Shown one piece after another: positions 17,891 through 26,870 of a stretch of DNA of 64,000 nucleotides. Below the pieces are notes generated by a model. The model saw nothing but the letters and a program-made list of their open reading frames with translations, made no database searches and was not told where the DNA came from. Made by a program: the position numbers and the translations under genes. The stretch is taken from positions 4,650,001-4,714,000 of the forward strand of contig CP099650.1 in NCBI GenBank assembly GCA_024123915.1, in the 5' to 3' direction. How positions within the stretch are numbered: the first letter of the stretch is position 1; every line of letters starts with the position of its first letter. Source of the DNA: Oxalobacteraceae bacterium OTU3CAMAD1 (GTDB lineage: Bacteria > Pseudomonadota > Gammaproteobacteria > Burkholderiales > Burkholderiaceae_D).

Positions 17891-18769
17891 TTAACCGGCT
17901 ACACCCACCGTCAACGTCGCGACATAGCCATCGGTCGCATTCCCCGTTACCGTGGTCATTTGCAGCGAGTATCCATCGCTGAACACGTTGTCGGTCGCCA
18001 GGCTGATCGCGGCCATATTGCGCACGCTGGCGCTGTAGCCGGTCGTGGCGTACACCTCATTGCAGGTCGCCACCGGGAAGCTGAATTGCGACGTCTTGAT
18101 GCGGTTGGCCGCGCTGGTCGCCGCCGACAGCGACCGATATACCTCGAAGTGCACATGCGGCACGCGTCCCGAATAGCAGCCGGGGAAGATCGTCGTGAAC
18201 GACACAGTGCCACTGCTATCCGTCGCCTGCACGCCGCGCAGATAGTTCTGCGCCGTCACCCCACTCGAATACAACGAATAATTACCGTCGCGGTCGCAGT
18301 GCCACAGATACACCGCGAACCCATCGAGCGACGCGCAACTGCCGTTGGTGTTGACGATCTGTAGCTTGATGGTCAGCGGCACGCCGGCCGCCACACCCGT
18401 CGGACCGTTGAAGCTGCTGCGGATATCACTGCGCACGACGCCCGATTGCGTCAGCACATTAACCACGCCGCTCGAATTACTGTTGGTGCCGTCGGCCGGA
18501 TACGGGCCGCCGGTTTCCTCCGGTATCACCGAGCACGAGCCGGCGGTGGTGGGCGTCGTCGTAGTGGTCGTCGTCGTGGTGGCCGGCGTCGTCGTCGCGG
18601 TAGTACTGGTGGTACCGGTGGCGCTGTCGCCGCCGCCGCAACCCATGATCGGCAGCGCCGAAGCGCCTGCCAACAGCCAGCGCAGCGTCTGGCGACGGTC
18701 GCTGTTTAGATTAAGCATCGCGGTCAGATCGGCCGCCAGACTGTGTTCGCTATCGTCATGATGTTCCAT
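17891..18769 (-). CDS. intradiol ring-cleavage dioxygenase-like secreted protein
   Basis: 292 residues. The N-terminus has a twin-arginine-like export signal (DRRQTLRWLLAGASALPIMG) ending in a cysteine (MGCGGG), then a low-complexity Thr/Ala linker of about 35 residues. The catalytic domain starts at CSVIPEETGGPYPADG and has the intradiol dioxygenase core: NYLRGVQATDSSGTVSFTTI, the ligand Tyr in PGCY and the ligand histidines in RVPHVHFEVY. Family enzymes use non-haem Fe(III) to open catechol rings between the hydroxyls. Exported, Thr-linked versions are common in soil bacteria and their substrates are mostly unknown. No catechol-pathway genes are nearby. Confidence 0.85.
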   Translation of the reverse strand: MEHHDDSEHSLAADLTAMLNLNSDRRQTLRWLLAGASALPIMGCGGGDSATGTTSTTATTTPATTTTTTTTTPTTAGSCSVIPEETGGPYPADGTNSNSSGVVNVLTQSGVVRSDIRSSFNGPTGVAAGVPLTIKLQIVNTNGSCASLDGFAVYLWHCDRDGNYSLYSSGVTAQNYLRGVQATDSSGTVSFTTIFPGCYSGRVPHVHFEVYRSLSAATSAANRIKTSQFSFPVATCNEVYATTGYSASVRNMAAISLATDNVFSDGYSLQMTTVTGNATDGYVATLTVGVAG

Positions 18770-18799
18770 GCTTGCTCCCCTTTTTTAGTGATTGAACCG

Positions 18800-18822
18800 C
18801 CACCCCGCGATGGCCGGGGTGG
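18800..18822 (-). terminator. hairpin between cpxP-like and dioxygenase genes
   Basis: 8-bp perfect stem (CCACCCCG / CGGGGTGG) with a 7-base loop, about 20 bases past the stop of the CpxP-like gene on the minus strand. No T-run follows on that strand, so termination is only likely. Confidence 0.4.
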
Positions 18823-18843
18823 TTCGGTGGTACTGCTTTAAAT

Positions 18844-19389
18844 CTAGGAACGCGAACGGCGCGGCTTGTCCCCGCTGTCCCTGTCCCTGTCTCGATCGAG
18901 CTTTTTGCGCTGCTCGGGCGTCAGCACCGCCAACAGCTTTTGCTCGGTGCGCGCACGCTGCAACGAAATATTGGCCATAGCGGTCGCGGCCGCCTGCGCC
19001 AGCGACGCGGCTTTGGCGTCGTCGTACTTGTCGGCGTCGGCGAGCTCGCGCAGCGCTTCCTGCGCCTTGGCCGCCGCCTTGCCCTGCTCGCGCAGATACG
19101 GCTTTTCCTCATGCAGGATCGCAAAGACCTTGTCGTCCTGCGCCTCGCTCAACTCGACGCCGCGCAAGAACAACGGGCGTCCGACCATGAACGGTCCGCC
19201 GAACGGCGGCATGCCGCCATGCAGGCGCGAACCGTTGTCGGGACCGGCGCTGCCCGGCCCGCCCGGCGGCATGCCCGGAGAATGATCGTCCACCTCGTTG
19301 GCGCCGCTGGCGCCGGCCACAGCGAACAATGGCAGCGCCACCGCCATGGCAAGCAACAACTTCTGCACGCTTAGTTTGTTAGTTTTCAT
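18844..19389 (-). CDS. Spy/CpxP family periplasmic protein
   Basis: 181 residues with a signal peptide (LLLAMAVALPLFAVAGASGA). A Gly/Pro-rich segment (MPPGGPGSAGPDNG, GGMPPFGGPF) precedes an all-helical domain with ELSEAQDDKVFAIL and the LTxxQ-type motif LTPEQRKKLDRDRDRD near the C-terminus. These are marks of Spy/CpxP, ATP-independent periplasmic chaperones and Cpx feedback regulators. It is divergent from the response regulator, with consensus Cpx boxes between them, which fits regulation by CpxR. The very basic end (KPRRSRS) is not typical of E. coli CpxP. Confidence 0.85.
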   Translation of the reverse strand: MKTNKLSVQKLLLAMAVALPLFAVAGASGANEVDDHSPGMPPGGPGSAGPDNGSRLHGGMPPFGGPFMVGRPLFLRGVELSEAQDDKVFAILHEEKPYLREQGKAAAKAQEALRELADADKYDDAKAASLAQAAATAMANISLQRARTEQKLLAVLTPEQRKKLDRDRDRDSGDKPRRSRS

Positions 19390-19439
19390 GCAAACCCTTC
19401 CTTTCTCGACTGGAAGACTTCATTTTCTAGTTGCCATAT

Positions 19440-19454
19440 GTTAAGTAGCGTAAG
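19440..19454 (+). promoter_or_regulatory. degenerate Cpx box
   Basis: GTTAAGTAGCGTAAG matches GTAAA-N5-GTAAA with two changes. It lies 21 bases, about two helical turns, from the first perfect box, in the cpxP-cpxR divergent promoter. Confidence 0.45.
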
Positions 19455-19460
19455 GACAAC

Positions 19461-19475
19461 GTAAATCGACGTAAA
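19461..19475 (+). promoter_or_regulatory. Cpx box 1 (CpxR-binding consensus)
   Basis: GTAAATCGACGTAAA equals the established CpxR-P consensus GTAAA-N5-GTAAA exactly. It lies 72 bases upstream of the CpxP-like start. Confidence 0.8.
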
Positions 19476-19514
19476 GCCGGCTTTGCCATCGGAATTGCGC
19501 CCGTGCAAGCCGTT

Positions 19515-19529
19515 GTAAATCGACGTAAA
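19515..19529 (+). promoter_or_regulatory. Cpx box 2 (CpxR-binding consensus)
   Basis: A second identical GTAAATCGACGTAAA, 54 bases from box 1 (about five helical turns) and 66 bases upstream of the response regulator start. The same 15-mer twice, spacer included, suggests duplication and autoregulation. Confidence 0.8.
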
Positions 19530-19594
19530 AGTAGACTGGCGGGAACTCTCGCGCTGGTATGATTGATGATCCTTATACAAAGAATTGCGCGGCA

Positions 19595-20287
19595 ATGAAG
19601 AGCAAAGTACTGTTGATCGACGACGACATCGAGCTGGTGGGCATGTTCCAGGAGTATCTGGAGCAGGAAGGCTTCGACGTCAAAGCCGTGCACGACGGCG
19701 AAGCCGGCACCGCCGAAGCGGCCACCGGCACGTACTCCATCGCCATCCTCGACGTCATGATGCCGCGCATGAACGGACTGGAAACGCTGCGCCGCATCCG
19801 CACTAATAGCCAGCTGCCCATTCTGATGCTCACCGGCCGCGGCGACGACACCGACCGCATCGTCGGCCTGGAACTGGGCGCCGACGACTACGTCACCAAA
19901 CCCTGCACGCCACGCGAACTGACGGCCCGCATCCGCGCCATCCTGCGCCGGGCGCAAAGCGCGCCCACCGACAATGGCACGCCCGCCGCCCTCAACGTCG
20001 GCCAGCTCACCATGTGGCCGGAGCAGCGCCGCGCCGCCTGGGCCGGCGCCAAGCTGGAACTGACCAGTACCGAATTCAATCTGCTAGAGGTCCTGGCCCG
20101 CAACGCCGGCCGGCCCGTCAGCAAGAACACGCTGTCCGAACAGGGCCTGGGCCGCCCGCTGGCGCGCTTCGACCGCAACATCGATGTCCACCTGAGCAGC
20201 CTGCGCCACAAACTCGGCACCATCGCCGACGGCCGCTCCTGCCTGCAAACGGTCTACCGCCTTGGCTACCAGCTGATCAAGGAGTAG
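19595..20287 (+). CDS. cpxR: CpxR-like OmpR-family response regulator
   Basis: 230 residues from the ATG at 19595 (MKSKVLLIDDDIEL). Receiver domain: acidic pocket DDD, phospho-Asp in IAILDVMMPRMNG near residue 52, and the Lys in YVTKPCTPREL. The C-terminal winged-helix DNA-binding domain (about residues 130-230) includes LELTSTEFNLLEVLARN, FDRNIDVHLSSLRHKLG and TVYRLGYQL. Three bases separate its stop from the kinase GTG. The adjacent CpxP-like gene and Cpx boxes support the CpxR assignment over other OmpR-type regulators. Confidence 0.88.
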   Translation: MKSKVLLIDDDIELVGMFQEYLEQEGFDVKAVHDGEAGTAEAATGTYSIAILDVMMPRMNGLETLRRIRTNSQLPILMLTGRGDDTDRIVGLELGADDYVTKPCTPRELTARIRAILRRAQSAPTDNGTPAALNVGQLTMWPEQRRAAWAGAKLELTSTEFNLLEVLARNAGRPVSKNTLSEQGLGRPLARFDRNIDVHLSSLRHKLGTIADGRSCLQTVYRLGYQLIKE

Positions 20288-20290
20288 CCC

Positions 20291-21823
20291 GTGGGCCGTC
20301 TGTTCTGGAAGTTCTTCGTGTGCATACTGCTGGCACAGATGACGGCGACCGTGGGCGTCCTCGGCGGCATTTGGCTCAAGGACCGCAGCCAGCAAAAGGC
20401 CGCGCCGGCCGACATCGACACCAGCCCACCGGCGGAAATCGCCATCAACGCAGCGGCCGCCACCCTGGAATACGGCGGCACCAACGCCCTACGGCGCATG
20501 CTCGAAAATATGGACAGGCGGCGTGTGTACGCGGTCGACGACGAAGGCCGCGAAATGCTGGGCCGTATCGTCAGCCCGTCCATGCTGCGCGAGTCACGCG
20601 CCCTGCTCAAGGACGACGGCAAGCGCCGCGTGGTGCGCCAGGTGTACGACCCGCAAGGCAATCGCTATATGCTGTTCCTGCCGTGGGCCGAGCGCCAGCG
20701 CGGCTTCGACAGCGAATCGCGGCAGCTGCTCGCCGGTTTGAAAAGCCAGCAGATGCTGTTTGAGGACCGGCGCATGGCCGGCGGTTTTGGTGGGCTTGGT
20801 GGTCCGCCGCCCGATGGCGCGCCCCCCGGCAATCCGCCTTCCGGCCAGGCGCAGGGCGGCAACGGCGCCAATGGCGCGCCGGGCATGCAAGGCCCGCGCG
20901 GGCCGATGGGGCCACGATTCGAACCGCTCAAGCCGTGGGTGCCGATCGTCGCCGCGATCTTCGCCAGCCTGCTGTTCTCCGTGATACTGGCGTGGTATTT
21001 CTCGCGGCCGATCCGCGCCTTGCGGGCGGCGTTCGATGCCGCCGCCGGCGGCGACCTGGCGCCGCGCTTCGTCAGCGCATCCGGCAAAAGCCTCACGGAA
21101 CTGAACGACCTCGGTCGCGACTTCGACCGCATGACGGCGCGCCTGCGCAATCTGATCGACGGCCAGACACGCCTGCTGCACGACGTGTCGCACGAACTGC
21201 GCTCGCCGCTGGCGCGGCTGCAGGCGGCCATCGGCCTGGCGCACCAGCAGCCGGATAAAATCGCCGCGTCGATGGAGCGTATCGAACGCGAGAGCGTCCG
21301 CATGGACAAACTGGTGGGCGAGCTGCTGACGTTGGCGCGCCTGGAGGCCGGCGCGATCAAGGCCAGTCAGGAAGAAATCAGCATGGCCGATCTGCTGGAG
21401 CAAATCGCCGACGACGCCATTTACGAGGCGGCCAGCCAGCAACGCACTGTGGTGCACGAAGGCGATGCCGATGTGCTGGTGGTCGGCCAGGCCGATTTGC
21501 TGGGGCGCGCGATCGAAAACGTGGTCCGCAACGCCATTAAACACAGCGCAGAAGGTGGCGAAGTGCAGCTGCAAGTGCGCGCGCTCCCCGATGCGCGCCA
21601 GCTATGCATCCGCGTGCTAGACCGGGGACCGGGCGTGGCGCCGGCCGACTTGGAAACCATCTTCCAGCCATTCTTCCGGTCCGCCAATGCGGGTACCGAA
21701 GGCCACGGACTGGGTCTGGCGATAGCCCAGCACGTGATCGAAGCGCACGGCGGAAGTATAAAAGCCACCAACCGTGCGGGTGGTGGCTTGTGTGTGGAGA
21801 TGATCCTGCCGGTGAAGCTGTGA
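20291..21823 (+). CDS. cpxA: CpxA-like sensor histidine kinase with collagen-like segment
   Basis: 510 residues, GTG start three bases after cpxR. The first helix (FWKFFVCILLAQMTATVGVLGGIWL) leads to a periplasmic domain of about 190 residues, ending in a Gly/Pro-rich stretch (GGPPPDGAPPGNPPSG, then GAPGMQGPRGPMGPR with five Gly-X-Y triplets) just before the second helix (VAAIFASLLFSVILAWYF). HAMP follows, then the H-box HDVSHELRSPLARL near residue 300, the N-box VVRNAIKHS and the G-boxes DRGPGVAP and GHGLGLAIAQHVI. It senses envelope stress and phosphorylates CpxR. The stop sits in the first of three 13-base-spaced GAAGCTGTRA repeats. Confidence 0.88.
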   Translation: MGRLFWKFFVCILLAQMTATVGVLGGIWLKDRSQQKAAPADIDTSPPAEIAINAAAATLEYGGTNALRRMLENMDRRRVYAVDDEGREMLGRIVSPSMLRESRALLKDDGKRRVVRQVYDPQGNRYMLFLPWAERQRGFDSESRQLLAGLKSQQMLFEDRRMAGGFGGLGGPPPDGAPPGNPPSGQAQGGNGANGAPGMQGPRGPMGPRFEPLKPWVPIVAAIFASLLFSVILAWYFSRPIRALRAAFDAAAGGDLAPRFVSASGKSLTELNDLGRDFDRMTARLRNLIDGQTRLLHDVSHELRSPLARLQAAIGLAHQQPDKIAASMERIERESVRMDKLVGELLTLARLEAGAIKASQEEISMADLLEQIADDAIYEAASQQRTVVHEGDADVLVVGQADLLGRAIENVVRNAIKHSAEGGEVQLQVRALPDARQLCIRVLDRGPGVAPADLETIFQPFFRSANAGTEGHGLGLAIAQHVIEAHGGSIKATNRAGGGLCVEMILPVKL

Positions 21824-21854
21824 ACGGAAGCTGTAAACTGAAGCTGTAAGCGGC

Positions 21855-22595
21855 TTATCCGTTGCGCCGGAATTCCAGATGCTGGCCGCTCACGCCTTGC
21901 GTGACGAAATCCGCGTCCGCTGGAACTTGCACCGTAAAGAAATCCCATTTAAACATGGGGATGAAATTGAATTTCTTGGACTTAAAGATCCCGCGATTTC
22001 GCTTGAGCTCGCTATAACGGTCTCCCTTGAATTCCTTGTTCACCGCCGTGAACGGCAGCATATGCTCGGCCATATCGGGGAAATGCAAGGTCGGATTCTT
22101 CTGTTTGAAGTCTTCGAAGATCTCGAACTGATCGCGGCAAATCACCTGGATCGCCGTTTCAGGGAAATTGTTATGCTGCGTCCACAGAACGTGCCAGCCG
22201 GTGCTGGTCTGATCGAGGAAATCGCGCAGGCGTGGACTCAAGATATACGCATCCGACTCGATATGGATGATTTTATCGACGCCCAGTTCCCTGGCCACCT
22301 CCACCGAGTGAAGAAAGCTGCGCCACCAACCGGGATAGTCCTTGATACTCTGCCGCCCCAGGTTATCGTCGAATCGAATGATTAAATTCTTGTCGTCTAA
22401 CGATGCCAGCGGAGCGGCATTGGATACCGTTTTGATGATTTCAGCCGGCGGCAGGTACGGCGACCCATCGTCGATCATGAGCCTTTTGACCACATCCAGC
22501 GGGAAATCCTGATAATAATCGAGCCAGCGCTGATAGCGAGTCTCCCAGGCGTGGGCGTCTCTGATATAGCTCGTGCAAAAGATTATCGATTTCAT
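21855..22595 (-). CDS. putative glycosyltransferase-like protein
   Basis: 246 residues from ATG at 22595; a GTG codon directly before it could also serve. No signal peptide or membrane helix. The opening KSIIFCTSYIRDAHAWETRY and MIDDGSPYLPP resemble the start of family-2-type GT-A glycosyltransferases, and VDKIIHIESDAYIL could hold the metal-binding acidic motif. The remainder (WHVLWTQHNNFPETAIQVI) is not one I recognise. It lies in tail-to-tail orientation with cpxA and 17 bases after dcd. Substrate unknown; the assignment is by motif resemblance only. Confidence 0.5.
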   Translation of the reverse strand: MKSIIFCTSYIRDAHAWETRYQRWLDYYQDFPLDVVKRLMIDDGSPYLPPAEIIKTVSNAAPLASLDDKNLIIRFDDNLGRQSIKDYPGWWRSFLHSVEVARELGVDKIIHIESDAYILSPRLRDFLDQTSTGWHVLWTQHNNFPETAIQVICRDQFEIFEDFKQKNPTLHFPDMAEHMLPFTAVNKEFKGDRYSELKRNRGIFKSKKFNFIPMFKWDFFTVQVPADADFVTQGVSGQHLEFRRNG

Positions 22596-22612
22596 CACGT
22601 GACCGAACGCCC

Positions 22613-23179
22613 TTAGGCTTTCGGCAAAGTCACGCCGCGCTGGCCCTGATATTTACCGTTGCGGTCCTTGTACGACACCTCGCACACCTCATCGCTCTCG
22701 AAGAACAGCACCTGGGCGCAGCCCTCGCCGGCATAAATCTTCGCTGGCAGCGGCGTGGTGTTGGAGAATTCCAGGGTCACATAGCCTTCCCATTCCGGCT
22801 CGAACGGCGTCACGTTGACGATGATGCCGCAACGCGCGTAGGTCGATTTACCCAGGCAGACGGTCAGCACGCTGCGCGGAATACGGAAATACTCCATCGT
22901 GCGGGCCAGCGCGAAGGAGTTCGGCGGGATGATGCAGACATCGCTCTTGACGTCGACGAAGGAGTTCGAATCGAAGTTCTTCGGATCGACGATGGTGCTG
23001 TTAATGTTCGTGAAGATTTTGAATTCGTCGGCGCAGCGGATATCGTAGCCGTACGACGAGGTGCCGTAGGAGATGACTTTGCGGCCATCCTGCTCGCGCA
23101 CCTGGTCCGGGAAGAACGGCTCGATCATCCCATGCTGCTCCGCCATGCGGCGTATCCATTTATCGCTTTTAATCGTCAT
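22613..23179 (-). CDS. dcd: dCTP deaminase
   Basis: 188 residues, standard length. It deaminates dCTP to dUTP, feeding dUMP for thymidylate synthase. Seen: [22 protein letters not shown] at the start (first 20 residues are diagnostic), [16 protein letters not shown], the active-site helix region [24 protein letters not shown] text ([16 protein letters not shown]), [10 protein letters not shown], and [19 protein letters not shown] with the catalytic Glu. The end [19 protein letters not shown] is typical of the trimer. Good agreement with Dcd rather than the bifunctional Dcd-Dut. Confidence 0.96.
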   Translation of the reverse strand: MTIKSDKWIRRMAEQHGMIEPFFPDQVREQDGRKVISYGTSSYGYDIRCADEFKIFTNINSTIVDPKNFDSNSFVDVKSDVCIIPPNSFALARTMEYFRIPRSVLTVCLGKSTYARCGIIVNVTPFEPEWEGYVTLEFSNTTPLPAKIYAGEGCAQVLFFESDEVCEVSYKDRNGKYQGQRGVTLPKA

Positions 23180-23234
23180 CGCAAGGTATTCCTAAAATTG
23201 CCGGGGGGCGCTACCGCGCCGAATGGACGAGATT

Positions 23235-24083
23235 TTACGCGAAAGCCCCGTATTTAAGAACTTTTTTAGCGCCGTCGGCGGTGGATTGTTCGTCCAGCAG
23301 ACCAGCGATCATGTCGGCCGTGGCGTCGGCCGCCGCCGCCGGCGTCTCCATCGGGAACAGATGGCCGCCGGGGATCAACCGGAAGTGGCGGCCCACCAAC
23401 GCTTGCGTATGTTTGTGGCCGGATTGGCTGGTTTCCCACGAATCGGTGCCGCCGATGAAACCGATCGGCACCGGAAAGCGCCCGCGCACGATTTTCGGCA
23501 AATGATGCGGCAAGGTGGCGTAGACCGCCGTCTCGATCTCCCGCGTGTAGCGCAACTGGACGCCTTCCGGGTGCGGTTTCATGCCATTGTCGATGTAATC
23601 GGTCAGCACGCCGGGCGCCCAAGCCGCGAAGATATCCTTGCCGGCGAAGTGCTCATACGCGGCGGCGGCGCTTGGCCACACATTCCGACGGCGTTTAGAG
23701 AATTTGGCCGGCGGGACGTCGTACGCCTTGCCAACCAGTTTGATGGTCCGCCAGACCAGCGCGCGCCAGCCGGCGACCACCGGCGCGTCGAGCATGACGA
23801 CGCAGCGCACCAGGTCCGGCCGCGCATGGGCGACCAGTAAACTAAGCATGCCACCCAGGGAATGCCCCACAAGGATCACGGGTTCCGAATAACGCGCGGT
23901 CAGTTCGGCGATGTATTCGTCCACAAGACGCGGCCAGCAGTCGGTGACCGGATAGCTTGGGTTATGCGCGTGCATATCGAGCGCCTGGATGTCGAATTGC
24001 TCGCTCAGCCTCTCGAAGAACTGGCGGTACACGCCCGCCGGATAGCTGTTGGCATGGGCGAAATGCAGCTTGGGCTTGCTCAC
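23235..24083 (-). CDS. alpha/beta hydrolase
   Basis: 282 residues. Opens with LHFAHANSYPAGVYRQFFERL (oxyanion-hole region), then the nucleophile elbow VILVGHSLGGMLSLLVA (GHSLGG, Ser near residue 98) and the catalytic His in LIPGGHLFPMETP near the C-terminus. No signal peptide. The family covers esterases, lipases and acyl-CoA-independent hydrolases, so the substrate is open. It is 55 bases upstream of dcd on the same strand and may share a transcript. Confidence 0.85.
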   Translation of the reverse strand: MSKPKLHFAHANSYPAGVYRQFFERLSEQFDIQALDMHAHNPSYPVTDCWPRLVDEYIAELTARYSEPVILVGHSLGGMLSLLVAHARPDLVRCVVMLDAPVVAGWRALVWRTIKLVGKAYDVPPAKFSKRRRNVWPSAAAAYEHFAGKDIFAAWAPGVLTDYIDNGMKPHPEGVQLRYTREIETAVYATLPHHLPKIVRGRFPVPIGFIGGTDSWETSQSGHKHTQALVGRHFRLIPGGHLFPMETPAAAADATADMIAGLLDEQSTADGAKKVLKYGAFA

Positions 24084-24158
24084 AAGCGGTCTCCGTATGG
24101 TTATTGTCGACCAATTGTAACGGCAGTTCCGCCCAGCGGCTGGTGGGAAGGCTCTAAT

Positions 24159-26663
24159 TCAGCGGCCGTACCAGTAGCGGGCGTGCGTCTCCCGATAGCT
24201 GGCTATGTCGATGGTCTGGCCGAAATTGAGTGTTAAAGCGCCCGATTGGTCGTTCCGCAAGCGCTGGATGTTCAGCTCTCCATAGCGCTCGTAGACCTCT
24301 TTTTTGGGATGTTGGTAGCGATTGCGGTAGCCGACCTGGAACACGGCGGCCTGCGGGTTCACCGCCGTCAAAAAATCCAGGGTCGAACTGGTGCCACTGC
24401 CATGATGTGGCACCAGCAGGACGTCGGCACGCAGCCGTTCGCGGTCGCGCGACACAAGTTGCGACTCTTGCAAGGCCTCGATATCGCCGGCCAGCAGCAT
24501 CGCTTTGCCGCCGACGGTAATCTTCAGGGTGCAGCCCCGCGCGTTTGGCTTAAGAGTCAGGTCGGCGTAGCTGGCAGCCAGCGGATGGAGTATCTCGAAG
24601 CGCACGTCATCCCACGTCCAAGCCTGTCCGGCGGCGCACTGCACATGCCGCCGCGCCGACGCCACTATCGGATGATTGGGCTGCAGCGATCCAAGCACCC
24701 ACTTGACCGGTAAGCCATCGAGCACCGACAAGGCGCCGCCCGAGTGATCGACGTCGCTGTGACTGACAATCATGCCGTCCAGCGAGGCGATGCCGCGTGC
24801 TCGCAAATACGGCAGGATGACGCGGTTGCCGGCGTCGATTTCGGTGCCGTAGCTTGGACCGGTATCGTAAAGCAAACGGTGATGGCTGGTTTCAATCAGC
24901 AGCGCCATGCCCTGCCCCACATCGAAAGCGGTCACTGTCATGCGACCTGGTTGCGGGTGCGATGGTTCGGCCGCCAGCAACGGTATCCAGGTCGCCAAGC
25001 CAAGCCAGCGCGCCGGCCATCCGCGTGGCGCGAGCAGCCACAGGGTCCCGAACATCGCCCAACAAAACAGCCACAAAGGCGGAGTCGGAGCGCGCCAGAC
25101 CGCGTAACGCAGGCCGCTGAACCATTGCAGGCAAATGGTCAGCCACTCGACCAGCAGATGCGCCAGACCGAGGACCCAGGCCGCCAATGACATCGGCAGC
25201 ATGCTGCCCACCAGCGCCAGCGGCGTGACGACAAGACTAATCAACGGGATCGCCACCGCGTTCGCCAAAGGACTGATGACGGACACCTGCGCGAACAGCA
25301 GCATCGTCAGCGGCACGAGTCCAAGCGTGACGGCGTACTGGGTGTGGGCGCCAACGCGCAAGGCCTGCCAGCATCGGTGACCAATCGTCAACGCGGGCTG
25401 GGCGTTCTGCGGTGGATCGTCGACGCCGGCGGCTAGCCTGGCTGGACGCAGCGTGGTACGGCCGACGGTGGAATACAGGATGACGGCCACCGCGCCGAAC
25501 GACAGCCAAAATCCCGGCCATAGTACTGCCCACGGGTCAAGTAGCACCACAACTCCGAGCGCTGTGCACAGCACATGCGACACGTTGGCGATCCGGTTTA
25601 GCCACAGCGCGACGGCGACAACGATCAACATATACAAGGTACGCTGGGCCGGCACGCCGAAGCCGGCGAGCAGCACATAGAACAACGCGACCGTCGCGCC
25701 GACCAGCGCCGCGACTTTTTGCGCCGGCATCATCAACGGCAATTGCGCGCGGGTGAAAAACGAGTGCCGCCACAATGAGAAGGCGATCAGCGCGAACAAC
25801 CCCGCCACCATGGTGATGTGCAATCCACTGATGCTGACGAGATGACCGATACCGGTATTGGTGAAAACCTTCCAATCCGCTTGATCGATCCCGCGCTGGT
25901 CGCCAACGACCAATGCGACGATCACGCCGGCGTAAGGTTTATCGGGAAGCGCCGCCAGAATCCGCGCCCGGAGCGCCGCGCGACAATGCTCGATGACGTT
26001 GCGGGCGCTGAAGACAAAGCTGTCCAGGCGCCGATTGGCGTGATTCGGCCGCACGTAACCGGTCGCACGTACGCCCTGCTCCAGCAACCACGCCTCGTAA
26101 TCGAAACCATATTCGTTGGCGTTGCCGTGTGGCCGCTGCAGGCGAACCGTGAGTTGCCAGCGTTCGCCCGGCTGCACGTTGCCGATTTGCGTGATCTGAT
26201 CGCGAAAGCCTGCGTACCAGGACAGCGCGATACGTGGCGGAACCGGAGCCGGCCCGGCCACCGTCGTCTGCGCGCCATTCAGCCCATCCAGCACGCCCTC
26301 CACGGCGAAATTGAACCGAACGCCCTGGGCGAAACGATAGGGTAAATTATCCACGGTGCCAATTACCGTAAAATCCCGCCCCTCATGCGCGCTCGCCAGT
26401 TGCGATGACAGCGCCCCGTGTGCCAGCCAAGCAGCCCAATAAAAGCCGACGATGGCGCCAACCAGCAAAGCGTGCATCGCGCGCAAAGTCTGATAGCGGA
26501 ACCCCCAATCCGTAGGAAATTTGCGCTTGACCACCATCTGCCACAACGCCAGCCAGACAGACAAAATCCCCGCAGCCCAAGCAATGACCGGGACGTCAGG
26601 CAGCACCGCTTGCGTTTGCAAGGACGCCGCTCCCGCCGCAAAGCCGATTATCGCCAATCGCAT
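24159..26663 (-). CDS. comEC: ComEC/Rec2 family DNA-uptake channel
   Basis: 834 residues from the ATG at 26663 (MRLAIIGFAAGAASLQ); an ATG at 26693 would add ten polar residues. Domain order is that of Gram-negative ComEC: N-terminal helices and OB-like DUF4131 region (WLAHGALSSQLASAHEGRDF, VRLQRPHGNANEYGFDYEAW), the competence membrane domain (HLVSISGLHITMVAGLFALI) of about ten helices, and a C-terminal metallo-beta-lactamase domain (VTAFDVGQGMALLIET, SHSDVDHSGGALSVLDGL, LLVPHHGSGTSS). It forms the inner-membrane pore for single-stranded DNA uptake. No other competence gene is adjacent. Confidence 0.92.
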   Translation of the reverse strand: MRLAIIGFAAGAASLQTQAVLPDVPVIAWAAGILSVWLALWQMVVKRKFPTDWGFRYQTLRAMHALLVGAIVGFYWAAWLAHGALSSQLASAHEGRDFTVIGTVDNLPYRFAQGVRFNFAVEGVLDGLNGAQTTVAGPAPVPPRIALSWYAGFRDQITQIGNVQPGERWQLTVRLQRPHGNANEYGFDYEAWLLEQGVRATGYVRPNHANRRLDSFVFSARNVIEHCRAALRARILAALPDKPYAGVIVALVVGDQRGIDQADWKVFTNTGIGHLVSISGLHITMVAGLFALIAFSLWRHSFFTRAQLPLMMPAQKVAALVGATVALFYVLLAGFGVPAQRTLYMLIVVAVALWLNRIANVSHVLCTALGVVVLLDPWAVLWPGFWLSFGAVAVILYSTVGRTTLRPARLAAGVDDPPQNAQPALTIGHRCWQALRVGAHTQYAVTLGLVPLTMLLFAQVSVISPLANAVAIPLISLVVTPLALVGSMLPMSLAAWVLGLAHLLVEWLTICLQWFSGLRYAVWRAPTPPLWLFCWAMFGTLWLLAPRGWPARWLGLATWIPLLAAEPSHPQPGRMTVTAFDVGQGMALLIETSHHRLLYDTGPSYGTEIDAGNRVILPYLRARGIASLDGMIVSHSDVDHSGGALSVLDGLPVKWVLGSLQPNHPIVASARRHVQCAAGQAWTWDDVRFEILHPLAASYADLTLKPNARGCTLKITVGGKAMLLAGDIEALQESQLVSRDRERLRADVLLVPHHGSGTSSTLDFLTAVNPQAAVFQVGYRNRYQHPKKEVYERYGELNIQRLRNDQSGALTLNFGQTIDIASYRETHARYWYGR

Positions 26664-26870
26664 CGCCACTCCGCCAGTGCGTCGCCCTCGCATTGGAGCG
26701 TTCGGCCAGCCCGTCCGACCGACACAGCGATACTATGCAAGCTTCCGCAGACCGTCGAATTCAGCGATCCAGCCTTTGATCCGCATCAATGTAAAAATTT
26801 CTGTAGACAAAAAAACGCCAGCAGGGACAACCCTGCCGGCGGTCGATACGGGCCGAAGAAAAGGTGACGC

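Noticed and set aside
17891..18769. Catechol degradation operon
   Set aside because: The dioxygenase is exported and isolated; no muconate or beta-ketoadipate genes flank it.
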